Shown here: positions 1 through 7,029 of the stretch, piece by piece
Layout of the letters: each line of letters opens with the position of its first letter
How positions within the stretch are numbered: position 1 is the stretch's first letter
Assembly: GCF_002001125.1 (NCBI RefSeq)
Contig: NZ_MUNV01000012.1
Span: forward strand, 62,001-126,000
Direction: 5' to 3'
Length of the DNA stretch: 64,000 nt
Source of the DNA: Rhodanobacter sp. B04
GTDB taxonomy: Bacteria; Pseudomonadota; Gammaproteobacteria; Xanthomonadales; Rhodanobacteraceae
Translations under genes and position numbers: made by a program
Notes under the pieces: model-generated
Databases searched by the model: none
What the model saw: the letters and a program-made list of their open reading frames with translations, nothing else
Told to the model about the DNA's origin: nothing

Positions 1-666
1 GCCGACCAGGACTGGGAGCGTGCCTGGATGGACCAGTTCAAGCCGATGCCGTTCGGTCGCCGGCTGTGGATCTATCCATGGAACATCGAACCGCCGGCCG
101 ATGACGAACTGGTCGTGGTGCGCCTCGATCCCGGCCTGGCCTTCGGCAGCGGCACGCACCCGACGACCGCACTGTGCCTGGAATGGCTGGACGGCCTCGA
201 CCTGGCCGGCAAGACGGTCACCGACTACGGCTGCGGCTCCGGCATCCTCGCGATCGCAGCGCTGAAGCTCGGTGCGGCCAGCGCGATCGGAGTCGACAAC
301 GACCCGCAGGCGCTCATTGCCTCCATCGACAACGCCGAACGCAACGAGGTCGCCGATCGCCTTGCCGTGTTCCTGCCCGAGGATTTCAACATGCAGGCCG
401 CTCCTGCGCATTCTGCGCGCGCGGCACTAGCGCATCCATGCGCGCCGGAAGCCGACGTGTTCATCGCCAACATCCTGGCCGGGCCGCTCGGCGCCCTGGC
501 ACCGACCTTTGCTGCCGCCGCGAAACCCGGCGCGCCGTTCGCGATCTCCGGCATCCTGCAAGGGCAACAGGGCGAACTGCTGCAACGTTATGCCGAATGG
601 TTCGACGAATTGCGCGTGGACACTCGCGAAGACTGGGTACGCATCAGCGGCCGCCGCCGCGCCTGA
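1..666 (+). CDS. prmA: Ribosomal protein L11 methyltransferase, 5' end cut by the window
   Basis: The frame is open from base 1 and 221 codons are visible. The family is about 290-300 residues, so roughly the first 80, including the small N-terminal substrate-recognition domain, lie upstream of the window. PrmA uses S-adenosylmethionine to trimethylate ribosomal protein L11 in the cytoplasm. Seen here are the stretch GSGTHPTT before the SAM fold, the glycine-rich motif [15 protein letters not shown], an acidic VDND at the end of strand 2, and [10 protein letters not shown], the family's NPPY-like motif. The protein ends in a basic GRRRA tail. In related genomes prmA precedes a DUF3426 gene and fis, as it does here. 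The assignment is secure; the true start cannot be seen. Confidence 0.95.
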   Translation, partial: ADQDWERAWMDQFKPMPFGRRLWIYPWNIEPPADDELVVVRLDPGLAFGSGTHPTTALCLEWLDGLDLAGKTVTDYGCGSGILAIAALKLGAASAIGVDNDPQALIASIDNAERNEVADRLAVFLPEDFNMQAAPAHSARAALAHPCAPEADVFIANILAGPLGALAPTFAAAAKPGAPFAISGILQGQQGELLQRYAEWFDELRVDTREDWVRISGRRRA

Positions 667-781
667 ACACCGCAGCATCACGCCGTGGGTTTGTTGCCAC
701 GCCACTCTGCCTGCCTAGTGCGCGCACGAACCCGTCGGGGCTCCCTGCTAAGCTTGCCGCATACTGATTGAAGCGGCCCGC

Positions 782-1627
782 ATGTACGCCCAATGCCCCG
801 AATGCCTGTCCGTGTTTTCGCTGGATGTGCACACGCTCGTGCAGGCACACGGCCACGTGGTGTGCGGGCACTGCAAGGCCGGCTTCGACAGCATCGCCAC
901 GCTGACCGAACAACTGCCGCCGGAACCCTTCCACGAATTGCCGGTTAACGAACCCGCATTCGAGCCGCCGTGCGTGGATCTGGTGGTCTACCGGCCACGC
1001 CCCGATCCGCCTGCGGTCATCGAAAGCGAGGCGGTGGCAGCGGAAGCACCTGCCGCCGAAGATTTCTCGCAACTGGTATTTGCGCCACGCTTTGCCCGCG
1101 AGGCGCGCGCGCGCCGACCCGCACGTCCGGCGCGCCGACGGCGCAACCCTGCACCGGGCGAGCGCCGCTGGCCATGGGTTGTCGCATGCAGCGTGCTCGC
1201 CTTGCTGCTCGCTATTCAACTGGCCTGGGCCGAACGCAGTCCGCTGATCCGCGATCCCACGGTAGGCGGCTGGCTGCGCAGCAGCTGCAACGTGCTCAAC
1301 TGCGAGCTTCCGCTGGTCTCGGCACCACGGCAGCTGCGGCTGCTCGCCAGCAATGTGCAGGCGCATCCCAGCGTCGCCGGCGCCTTGATGATCAGCGCCA
1401 GCGTGCGCAACGATGCCGCATTCGCCCAACCGTACCCGGTGCTCACGATCACCCTGTCCGACGCGCATGGACAGCGCATCGCGATGCGCCGGCTGCAGCC
1501 GAACGAATACCTCGATGACCCTGCGATTCTGCGCCGGGGCCTCGCTCCAGGCACCAGCGCCGTGCTGCTGCTGGAGGTGGAGGATCCCGGCGACAAAGCC
1601 GTGGCCTTCGAATTTGGTTTCGAATAG
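782..1627 (+). CDS. Zinc-ribbon / DUF3426 membrane protein
   Basis: This 281-residue protein starts with an MJ0042-type zinc ribbon, with cysteines 5, 8, 28 and 31 arranged as CPEC and CGHC. A proline- and arginine-rich linker of about 80 residues follows, then one membrane helix at about 131-149, and a C-terminal beta-rich DUF3426 domain (about 160-281). By topology the ribbon should be cytoplasmic and the DUF3426 domain periplasmic. The biochemical role of this family is not known to me. Its place between prmA and fis is typical of Pseudomonas and Xanthomonas relatives. The ATG lies directly after a spacer following prmA. Family call is sure, function open. Confidence 0.85.
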   Translation: MYAQCPECLSVFSLDVHTLVQAHGHVVCGHCKAGFDSIATLTEQLPPEPFHELPVNEPAFEPPCVDLVVYRPRPDPPAVIESEAVAAEAPAAEDFSQLVFAPRFAREARARRPARPARRRRNPAPGERRWPWVVACSVLALLLAIQLAWAERSPLIRDPTVGGWLRSSCNVLNCELPLVSAPRQLRLLASNVQAHPSVAGALMISASVRNDAAFAQPYPVLTITLSDAHGQRIAMRRLQPNEYLDDPAILRRGLAPGTSAVLLLEVEDPGDKAVAFEFGFE

Positions 1628-1770
1628 CACTTAAAATTATCGGCACGCACGGGTAGACTCGACCCTTCGCGCAGACTGCCAACCGCCGCTCAATACGCAG
1701 CGTACCCTGCAGCAATAGTCATAACCATACGCAGCGGCCCATGTAGCCGCGGCCTTGTCCGTGAGGGAAG

Positions 1771-2103
1771 ATGTCCGTGAATGCCGTAAGACTGCCTGCT
1801 GTCGAGGCCGCAAAACAGACCTCGTTGCAGGACGCCGATTCGAAGGGTGTCGGCTCGCAGAATGCCGGCTCTCATAGCGCACTGAGCGAATGCGTCAGCC
1901 GTACGGTGCGCCGCTATCTCGCCGATATCGGCGATACCGAATGCGCCGAAGGCCTGCACGCGTTGGTGCTGCGCGAAGTCGAAGTGCCGCTGCTGCGCGA
2001 GGTCCTGGCATTCCATGACGGCAACCAGAGCCGCGCCGCCAGCGCACTCGGCATCAATCGCGCCACGCTGCGCAAGAAGCTGGCCGCCCACGGCCTGCTG
2101 TAA
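1771..2103 (+). CDS. fis: Fis-family nucleoid-associated DNA-binding protein
   Basis: The 110-residue product ends in the Fis helix-turn-helix: an [20 protein letters not shown] stretch, in which the second helix is the recognition helix, followed by AAHGLL. Fis homodimers bend DNA and act in rRNA transcription, site-specific recombination and growth-phase control. Enterobacterial Fis is 98 residues; this one has a longer polar N-terminus of about 35 residues that is probably flexible. A purine-rich GAGGGA stands a few bases before the ATG. The gene lies upstream of purH in the same direction with a 68-base gap holding a separate -10 box. The C-terminal domain makes the family certain; whether it is a functional equivalent of E. 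coli Fis is inferred from gene order. Confidence 0.9.
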   Translation: MSVNAVRLPAVEAAKQTSLQDADSKGVGSQNAGSHSALSECVSRTVRRYLADIGDTECAEGLHALVLREVEVPLLREVLAFHDGNQSRAASALGINRATLRKKLAAHGLL

Positions 2104-2135
2104 CGCCTGCCGAAGCCGTCGACCAATCAGACGGC

Positions 2136-2141
2136 TATAAT
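2136..2141 (+). promoter_or_regulatory. Consensus -10 box before purH
   Basis: A perfect TATAAT lies 30 bases before the purH ATG. No good -35 hexamer sits 16-18 bases upstream, so the promoter may depend on an activator or be weak. It suggests purH can be transcribed independently of fis. Confidence 0.45.
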
Positions 2142-2171
2142 GAGCGGCTTTCCCCTCCTGGAAACCCGCTC

Positions 2172-3782
2172 ATGCCCACGCCCCAGCTCGTCCCGGTCCG
2201 ACGCGCCCTGCTCAGCGTCTCCGACAAGACCGGCCTGATCGACCTGGGCCAACGGTTGGCCGCCAAGGGCATTGAACTGCTTTCCACCGGCGGCAGCGCC
2301 AAGGCCCTGCGCGAGGCCGGCATTGCGGTCACCGACGTCAGCGAGGTCACCGGTTTCCCGGAAATCATGGACGGCCGCGTCAAGACGCTGCATCCGAAGG
2401 TGCACGGTGGCCTGCTCGGCCGGCGCGGCACGGACGATGCCGTCATGACCGAGCTCGGCATCGCGCCGATCGACCTGCTGGTGCTGAACCTGTACCCGTT
2501 CGAAAGCACCGTGGCCAAGCCCGGCTGCACACTGGAAGACGCGATCGAGAACATCGACATCGGCGGCCCGGCGATGCTGCGCTCGGCGGCGAAGAACTGG
2601 AACGATGTCGGCGTGCTGACCTCGCCCGATCAATACGACGCCGCGCTGGCCGAAATCGAACAGCATGGCGGCCTCAGCCGGCCCACCCGCTTCAAGCTGG
2701 CGGTCGCCGCGTTCAACAACGTCTCCAACTACGACGGCGCGATCAGCGACTACCTGTCGGCGCTGCAGCTCAACGAGACGCAGGACGCCATCGCAGGACA
2801 TGACGCCTTCCCCGGCCAGGCCAACGGCCGCTTCGTGAAGCTGATGGACCTGCGTTACGGGGAGAATCCGCACCAACAGGCGGCGTTCTACCGCGACCTG
2901 TATCCGGCGCCGGGCACGCTCGCCACGTTCCGCCAGCTGCAGGGCAAGGAGCTGTCGTTCAACAACATCGCCGATGCCGACGCGGCGTGGGAGTGCGTAC
3001 GCAGCTTCACCAAGCCGGCCTGCGTGATCGTCAAGCACGCCAACCCGTGCGGCGTCGCTGTAAGCCTGGACGGTATCGGCAAGGCCTATGACCTTGCCTA
3101 CCAGACCGATCCCACTTCGGCCTTCGGCGGCATCATCGCGTTCAACCGCGAGGTGGACGGCGCCACCGCGCAGGCCATCGTGGCGCGCCAGTTCGTCGAG
3201 GTGGTGCTGGCGCCGGGTTACGCCGACGAGGCGCTGAAGGCGTTCGCCAAGAAGGGCAACGTGCGTGTACTGGTGATTCCGCTGCCCGCCGATGGCAGCC
3301 TGCTGCACGCCCATCCAGGCAACAACTCCAAGCGTGTCGGCTCAGGCTTGTTGATCCAGAGCGCCGACCTCGGCATGGTCGGCGCCGAGGATCTGAAGAT
3401 CGTCACCCGCCGCGCGCCGACCGAAGCGCAGATCCACGATCTGATCTTCGCCTGGAAGGTGGCCAAGTTCGTCAAGAGCAACGCCATCGTCTATGCGAAG
3501 GACCGCCAGACCATCGGCATCGGCGCCGGCCAGATGAGCCGCGTCTACAGCGCCAAGATCGCCGGCATCAAGGCAGCCGACGAAAAGCTCGAAGTACGCG
3601 GCTCGGTGATGGCCTCCGATGCGTTCTTCCCGTTCCGTGACGGCATCGACGCCGCCGCCGCGGCCGGCATTGCCGCGGTGATCCAGCCCGGCGGCTCGAT
3701 GCGCGACGCCGAGGTGATCGCCGCCGCCGACGAACATGACATGGCGATGGTATTCACCGGGATGCGCCACTTCCGTCACTGA
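2172..3782 (+). CDS. purH: Bifunctional AICAR transformylase / IMP cyclohydrolase
   Basis: PurH catalyses the last two steps of de novo purine synthesis: formylation of AICAR with 10-formyltetrahydrofolate, then ring closure to IMP. The 536-residue length is normal. The N-terminal cyclohydrolase part begins with [13 protein letters not shown] and carries [13 protein letters not shown]. The transformylase part carries RYGENPHQ (about residue 231) and the catalytic Lys-His of KHANPCGVA (about 286), and ends near a GGSMRD motif. In many relatives purD follows purH; here the next gene is a convergent symporter, so purD must be elsewhere. A strong hairpin follows the stop codon. Confidence 0.97.
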   Translation: MPTPQLVPVRRALLSVSDKTGLIDLGQRLAAKGIELLSTGGSAKALREAGIAVTDVSEVTGFPEIMDGRVKTLHPKVHGGLLGRRGTDDAVMTELGIAPIDLLVLNLYPFESTVAKPGCTLEDAIENIDIGGPAMLRSAAKNWNDVGVLTSPDQYDAALAEIEQHGGLSRPTRFKLAVAAFNNVSNYDGAISDYLSALQLNETQDAIAGHDAFPGQANGRFVKLMDLRYGENPHQQAAFYRDLYPAPGTLATFRQLQGKELSFNNIADADAAWECVRSFTKPACVIVKHANPCGVAVSLDGIGKAYDLAYQTDPTSAFGGIIAFNREVDGATAQAIVARQFVEVVLAPGYADEALKAFAKKGNVRVLVIPLPADGSLLHAHPGNNSKRVGSGLLIQSADLGMVGAEDLKIVTRRAPTEAQIHDLIFAWKVAKFVKSNAIVYAKDRQTIGIGAGQMSRVYSAKIAGIKAADEKLEVRGSVMASDAFFPFRDGIDAAAAAGIAAVIQPGGSMRDAEVIAAADEHDMAMVFTGMRHFRH

Positions 3783-3850
3783 GTGGCAGAAGTAAATCCA
3801 ACTGGCTCGTCGCTGAAAGTGACGGAAATGAGCCACGCATCTAACACGGC

Positions 3851-3875
3851 AAGGCCCGGGGCAAACCCGGGCCTT
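3851..3875. terminator. Hairpin terminator between purH and the convergent symporter gene
   Basis: A perfect 10-bp stem (AAGGCCCGGG paired with CCCGGGCCTT) encloses the loop GCAAA. It is followed on the plus strand by the T-containing GTTCGTT. It lies between two converging genes and could stop transcription from both sides. There is no long T tract, so efficiency is uncertain. Confidence 0.7.
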
Positions 3876-3899
3876 GTTCGTTGGCGCATCCGACAGGCC

Positions 3900-4904
3900 T
3901 CAGTCCGCGGGTGCCGTATCCACCTCCAAGACTCGCGCCCCGGCCTCGATGCGCCGCGCGTAACGCCGCGCCAGCACCGCACAGGTCATCAGCTGGATCT
4001 GATGGAACAGCATGATCGGCAGCACGATCATCCCCAGCGGATGACCGGCGAACAGCACCTTGGCCATCGGCACGCCGCTGGCCAGGCTCTTCTTGGACCC
4101 GCAGAACACGATGGTGATCTCGTCCTCCCTGCCAAAACCGAGCGCACGTGAGCCGTAGCAGGTGATCAGCAGCGCCAGCGCCAGCAGTACCGCGTTGATC
4201 GCCAGCAAGCCGAGCAGCACCGGCAGCGGCGCCTGCTTCCACAACCCTTCCAGCACGGCCGCGCTGAACGCGCTGTAGACCACCAGCAGGATCGAGCCCT
4301 GGTCGACCAGCCCGACCAGCGGCTTGTGCTGCTGCACCCAGCTGCCGATCCAATGCTGCGCCACCTGACCGGCCACGAACGGCACCAGCAGCTGCAGCAC
4401 GATGCCGCCCACCGCACCCCACGACATGCCGCCATGTCCATGCGCCTCCAGCAGCACGCCCACCAGCAATGGGGTGATGAAGATGCCGAGCAGGCTGGAG
4501 GCGGACGCCGAACAGACCGCCGCAGAGACATTGCCGCGTGCGATCGAGGTGAATGCGATCGACGATTGCACCGTCGACGGCAATGCGCACAGGAACATCA
4601 CGCCCAGATACAGATCCGGCGTCACCAATGGCGACAAAACCGGCCGCAGCAGCAGACCCAGCAGGGGAAACAGCACGAAGGTGCTGGCCAGCACGGTCAC
4701 GTGCAGCCGCCAGTTGGTGACGCCGGCAACCACCGCCGCGCGCGACAGCTTGGCGCCGTGCAGGAAGAACAGCAGCGCAATCGCCACATCGGTGAGCACG
4801 CCGAACACCTGCGCTGCCACTCCGCGGCACGGCAACAGGCTGGCCAGCAGCACGGTACACAACAGTGCGCAGGTGAAGCGATCGGGAAGAAATCGTTTGA
4901 GCAT
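3900..4904 (-). CDS. Bile acid:sodium symporter (SBF/BASS) family permease
   Basis: The 334-residue protein from MLKRFLPD is almost wholly hydrophobic, with about nine to ten membrane helices, and matches the SBF-like / YfeH branch. Diagnostic segments are FFLHGAKLSR in the first third, LPSTVQSSIAFTS, and FCGSKKSLASGVPMA near the C-terminus. These proteins move organic anions with sodium; the substrate cannot be read from sequence. The frame stays open for 26 more codons upstream, but the internal ATG at 4904 fits the family start. The gene is divergent from a LysR regulator 112 bases away, the usual layout of a regulator and its target transporter. Confidence 0.85.
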   Translation of the reverse strand: MLKRFLPDRFTCALLCTVLLASLLPCRGVAAQVFGVLTDVAIALLFFLHGAKLSRAAVVAGVTNWRLHVTVLASTFVLFPLLGLLLRPVLSPLVTPDLYLGVMFLCALPSTVQSSIAFTSIARGNVSAAVCSASASSLLGIFITPLLVGVLLEAHGHGGMSWGAVGGIVLQLLVPFVAGQVAQHWIGSWVQQHKPLVGLVDQGSILLVVYSAFSAAVLEGLWKQAPLPVLLGLLAINAVLLALALLITCYGSRALGFGREDEITIVFCGSKKSLASGVPMAKVLFAGHPLGMIVLPIMLFHQIQLMTCAVLARRYARRIEAGARVLEVDTAPAD

Positions 4905-4970
4905 CGGTTGGCTGCATGCCGTACGAACGACGGCGTGGCATTGGGATGCCACTATTGCAACGTCATCACA

Positions 4971-4982
4971 TTGATAAATCAA
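4971..4982. promoter_or_regulatory. Candidate LysR operator in the divergent symporter/lysR promoter
   Basis: TTGATAAATCAA has 5-bp inverted arms (TTGAT/ATCAA). It sits in an AT-rich stretch that stands out from the GC-rich surroundings and fits the T-N11-A rule of LysR sites. It lies 35 bases before the lysR start, so it could serve autoregulation and control of the symporter. This is a pattern match only. Confidence 0.4.
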
Positions 4983-5016
4983 ATCGCTTTATCTTATTCA
5001 CTGATACAATTTGAAT

Positions 5017-5934
5017 ATGAATGTCAGCCTGCGCCAACTGCGAGCCTTCCTGGCCGTTGCCAGACTGCAGCATTTCCGCCGTGCCGCCGAAAGCCTGCAC
5101 CTGACCCAGCCGGCGATCAGCCGGCACATCGCGGACCTGGAAGCCGAACTCGGCGTGCGGTTGTTCGACCGCAACACGCGCGAGGTCATCCCCACCGACG
5201 CCGGCCGCTATCTGCAAAGTGCGGTGGAACGCGTACTCGAGGAACTCGATGGCGTGCTGACCCACGTCCATTCCGAAAGTGAACGCAAGCAAGGCAAGGT
5301 GCGTGTCGCCGCCGTGCCCACGCTTTCGGCCGGACTGATGCCGCAATGCATTGCCGCCTGCACCAGCCGCTATCCCGCACTGACCGTGCAATTGCACGAC
5401 CGAGTGCAGAGCCTGGTGCTGGACAGCGTGCGTGGCGGCGAAGTGGATTTCGGCTTGGCGATCGAACCGGCCGACAGCGAGGCTTTCGACAGCGAGACGA
5501 TCCTGCACGATCCGTTCGTGCTGATCTGCCGGCGTGAGCATCCGCTGGCCAGGCTGGCGGCTGTGCCATGGAAGAAGCTGCAAGGCGAACCGTTGGTGCT
5601 GCTCGACTACGCCTCGGGCAGCCGCCGGCTGATCGACCAGCAGCTGGCCGCGCATCGTGTGGAGGCCCGCGTGATGCAGCAGACCGGGCATACGCACACG
5701 GCCTTCCGTATGGTCGAGGCAGGCCTGGGCATCAGCGTCTCGCCCAGCCTGTCACTGCCGGCATCGGAGCAGCTCACCGTACGCCCGCTGACTCCCACGG
5801 CCAAACGCGCCGTCACCCTGATCCGCCGACGGCACCGCTCGCTGTCGCCGGTGGCCGAGCTGGTCTGGGCGCAGATCCGCGAAACGGCAGCACGGCTGAC
5901 GCCGATCCACCGTGCATCGTCGAAACCAGGCTGA
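5017..5934 (+). CDS. LysR-type transcriptional regulator
   Basis: The protein has 305 residues from the ATG at 5017 (a TTG two codons earlier is less likely). The N-terminal winged helix-turn-helix shows the classical LysR pattern: FRRAAESLHLTQPAISRHI, then LEAELGVRLFDR. The C-terminal two-lobed effector-binding domain runs from about residue 90. The regulator is divergent from an SBF-type symporter gene and probably controls uptake or export of that transporter's substrate; the inducer is unknown. Its 3' end faces the EamA gene at 14 bases. Confidence 0.9.
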   Translation: MNVSLRQLRAFLAVARLQHFRRAAESLHLTQPAISRHIADLEAELGVRLFDRNTREVIPTDAGRYLQSAVERVLEELDGVLTHVHSESERKQGKVRVAAVPTLSAGLMPQCIAACTSRYPALTVQLHDRVQSLVLDSVRGGEVDFGLAIEPADSEAFDSETILHDPFVLICRREHPLARLAAVPWKKLQGEPLVLLDYASGSRRLIDQQLAAHRVEARVMQQTGHTHTAFRMVEAGLGISVSPSLSLPASEQLTVRPLTPTAKRAVTLIRRRHRSLSPVAELVWAQIRETAARLTPIHRASSKPG

Positions 5935-5948
5935 TCAGCTCATGCGGA

Positions 5949-6380
5949 TCAGGCCAGCGCGATCACCATCGCACCGGCCACGATCAGGCCGCCGCCGATC
6001 AGCAGCGGCAGGCTCGGCTTTTCTCCAAGGAACACCAGCGCCAGCACGATCGCCATCGCCACGCTGAGCTTGTCGATCGGCGCCACCTTGCTTACCGGCC
6101 CCAGTTGCAGCGCACGGTAATAGCACAGCCAGGACAGGCCGGTGGCAATGCCGGACAGCACCAGGAACAACCAGCTGTGCAGCGGCAACCCGGTCGGTTT
6201 GGCCCATTCCTGGCGCAGGCTGAGGATGCCGGCGGTGACAACCAGGATCACGACGGTACGGATGAAGGTGGCGAGGTTGGAATTGATGCCGACCACGCCG
6301 AGCTTGCCGAACAAGGCGGTGAGCGCAGCGAACAGAGCCGAGCCCAAGGCAAACAGCAGCCAGCTTTCACGCAGTTGCAT
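5949..6380 (-). CDS. EamA/DMT-family small transporter (single repeat)
   Basis: This 143-residue protein has five predicted membrane helices and one EamA repeat, whereas typical drug/metabolite transporters have two repeats and about 300 residues. Small ones work as dimers. Visible are the first helix pair ALFAALTALFGKLGV, the SWLCYYRALQLGPVSKVAPIDKLS signature split around residues 85-105, and the closing glycine-rich helix ending in ALA. The ATG at 6380 was preferred over one 11 codons upstream because it begins directly before the first helix. Substrate is unknown. Confidence 0.8.
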   Translation of the reverse strand: MQLRESWLLFALGSALFAALTALFGKLGVVGINSNLATFIRTVVILVVTAGILSLRQEWAKPTGLPLHSWLFLVLSGIATGLSWLCYYRALQLGPVSKVAPIDKLSVAMAIVLALVFLGEKPSLPLLIGGGLIVAGAMVIALA

Positions 6381-6415
6381 TGCGCCGTACTCCCCGCCCG
6401 GGATCCGTCTCAAGC

Positions 6416-6445
6416 ATCGTCACCAGGCCATGCACCGGTGACGAT
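6416..6445. repeat. Hairpin between the EamA and DUF2782 genes
   Basis: ATCGTCACC and GGTGACGAT form perfect 9-bp arms around a 12-base loop. It lies 15 bases after the DUF2782 stop codon on the minus strand. No T tract follows, so it is either a weak terminator or an mRNA-stabilising hairpin. Confidence 0.45.
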
Positions 6446-6459
6446 ACGCAACACCCGAC

Positions 6460-6939
6460 TCAGTGGCTGCCGTCGTCCGCCGGCGTCTCGCTCGAGTCCG
6501 CGGCGGCCGGTTTGCTCTTGCCCCATTCCAGCACCTTGTACATCGCCGGCCCCACCGGTTTCTTGCCATGCTCGTCGACCAGCCGCCCTTGGGGATCGAC
6601 CATGTAGGTCTGCTGTATGCCGTGCTTGGGCGTGACCACCACCATGTAGACCTGCCCACTGTGGCTGTATTCCTGGATGGTGTTGTCGCCTTCCTGGCGC
6701 ACCCTGATCTGCGGCAGCGACGCCTGCCTGCCGTTACCGGCATCCTGCATCGCCGGCAGCGCCGGCGGCTCCCGGGTCATCGGATTGCCACCCTGCGATG
6801 CTGCGGTCGCTGGCGCCACCGCCTTCACGCCCGGATCATTGATGCCAGGGGGTGGCGGCACATTGGTCGGTGCGGATTGCGCAAAAGCGTGCGAAGCGAG
6901 CAGAGCGCTGGCCGCAGCCAGCAGAACAGGGATTTTCAT
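6460..6939 (-). CDS. DUF2782 secreted protein
   Basis: The product has 159 residues from the ATG at 6939, which begins a signal peptide (MKIPVLLAAASALLASHAFA, cut after about residue 20). A proline/alanine-rich stretch is followed by the DUF2782 core at about 75-135, with a VRQEGDNTIQEYS motif and YMVDPQGR. The same frame stays open far upstream, antisense to polA, but that part is a shadow. In Xanthomonadaceae this gene is regularly the divergent neighbour of polA. Function is unknown; the protein should be periplasmic. Confidence 0.8.
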   Translation of the reverse strand: MKIPVLLAAASALLASHAFAQSAPTNVPPPPGINDPGVKAVAPATAASQGGNPMTREPPALPAMQDAGNGRQASLPQIRVRQEGDNTIQEYSHSGQVYMVVVTPKHGIQQTYMVDPQGRLVDEHGKKPVGPAMYKVLEWGKSKPAAADSSETPADDGSH

Positions 6940-7029
6940 GGCGGAGGCCTCGATCGGATGGCAAGAGCATAGCAGTGCACCAGCAGACCTTCCGTGAAGC
7001 ATGACGTTCCCTGCATGCGAGAATGGTGC

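Noticed and set aside
2127..3314. 395-codon minus-strand ORF over purH
   Set aside because: Shadow of a well-conserved enzyme gene.
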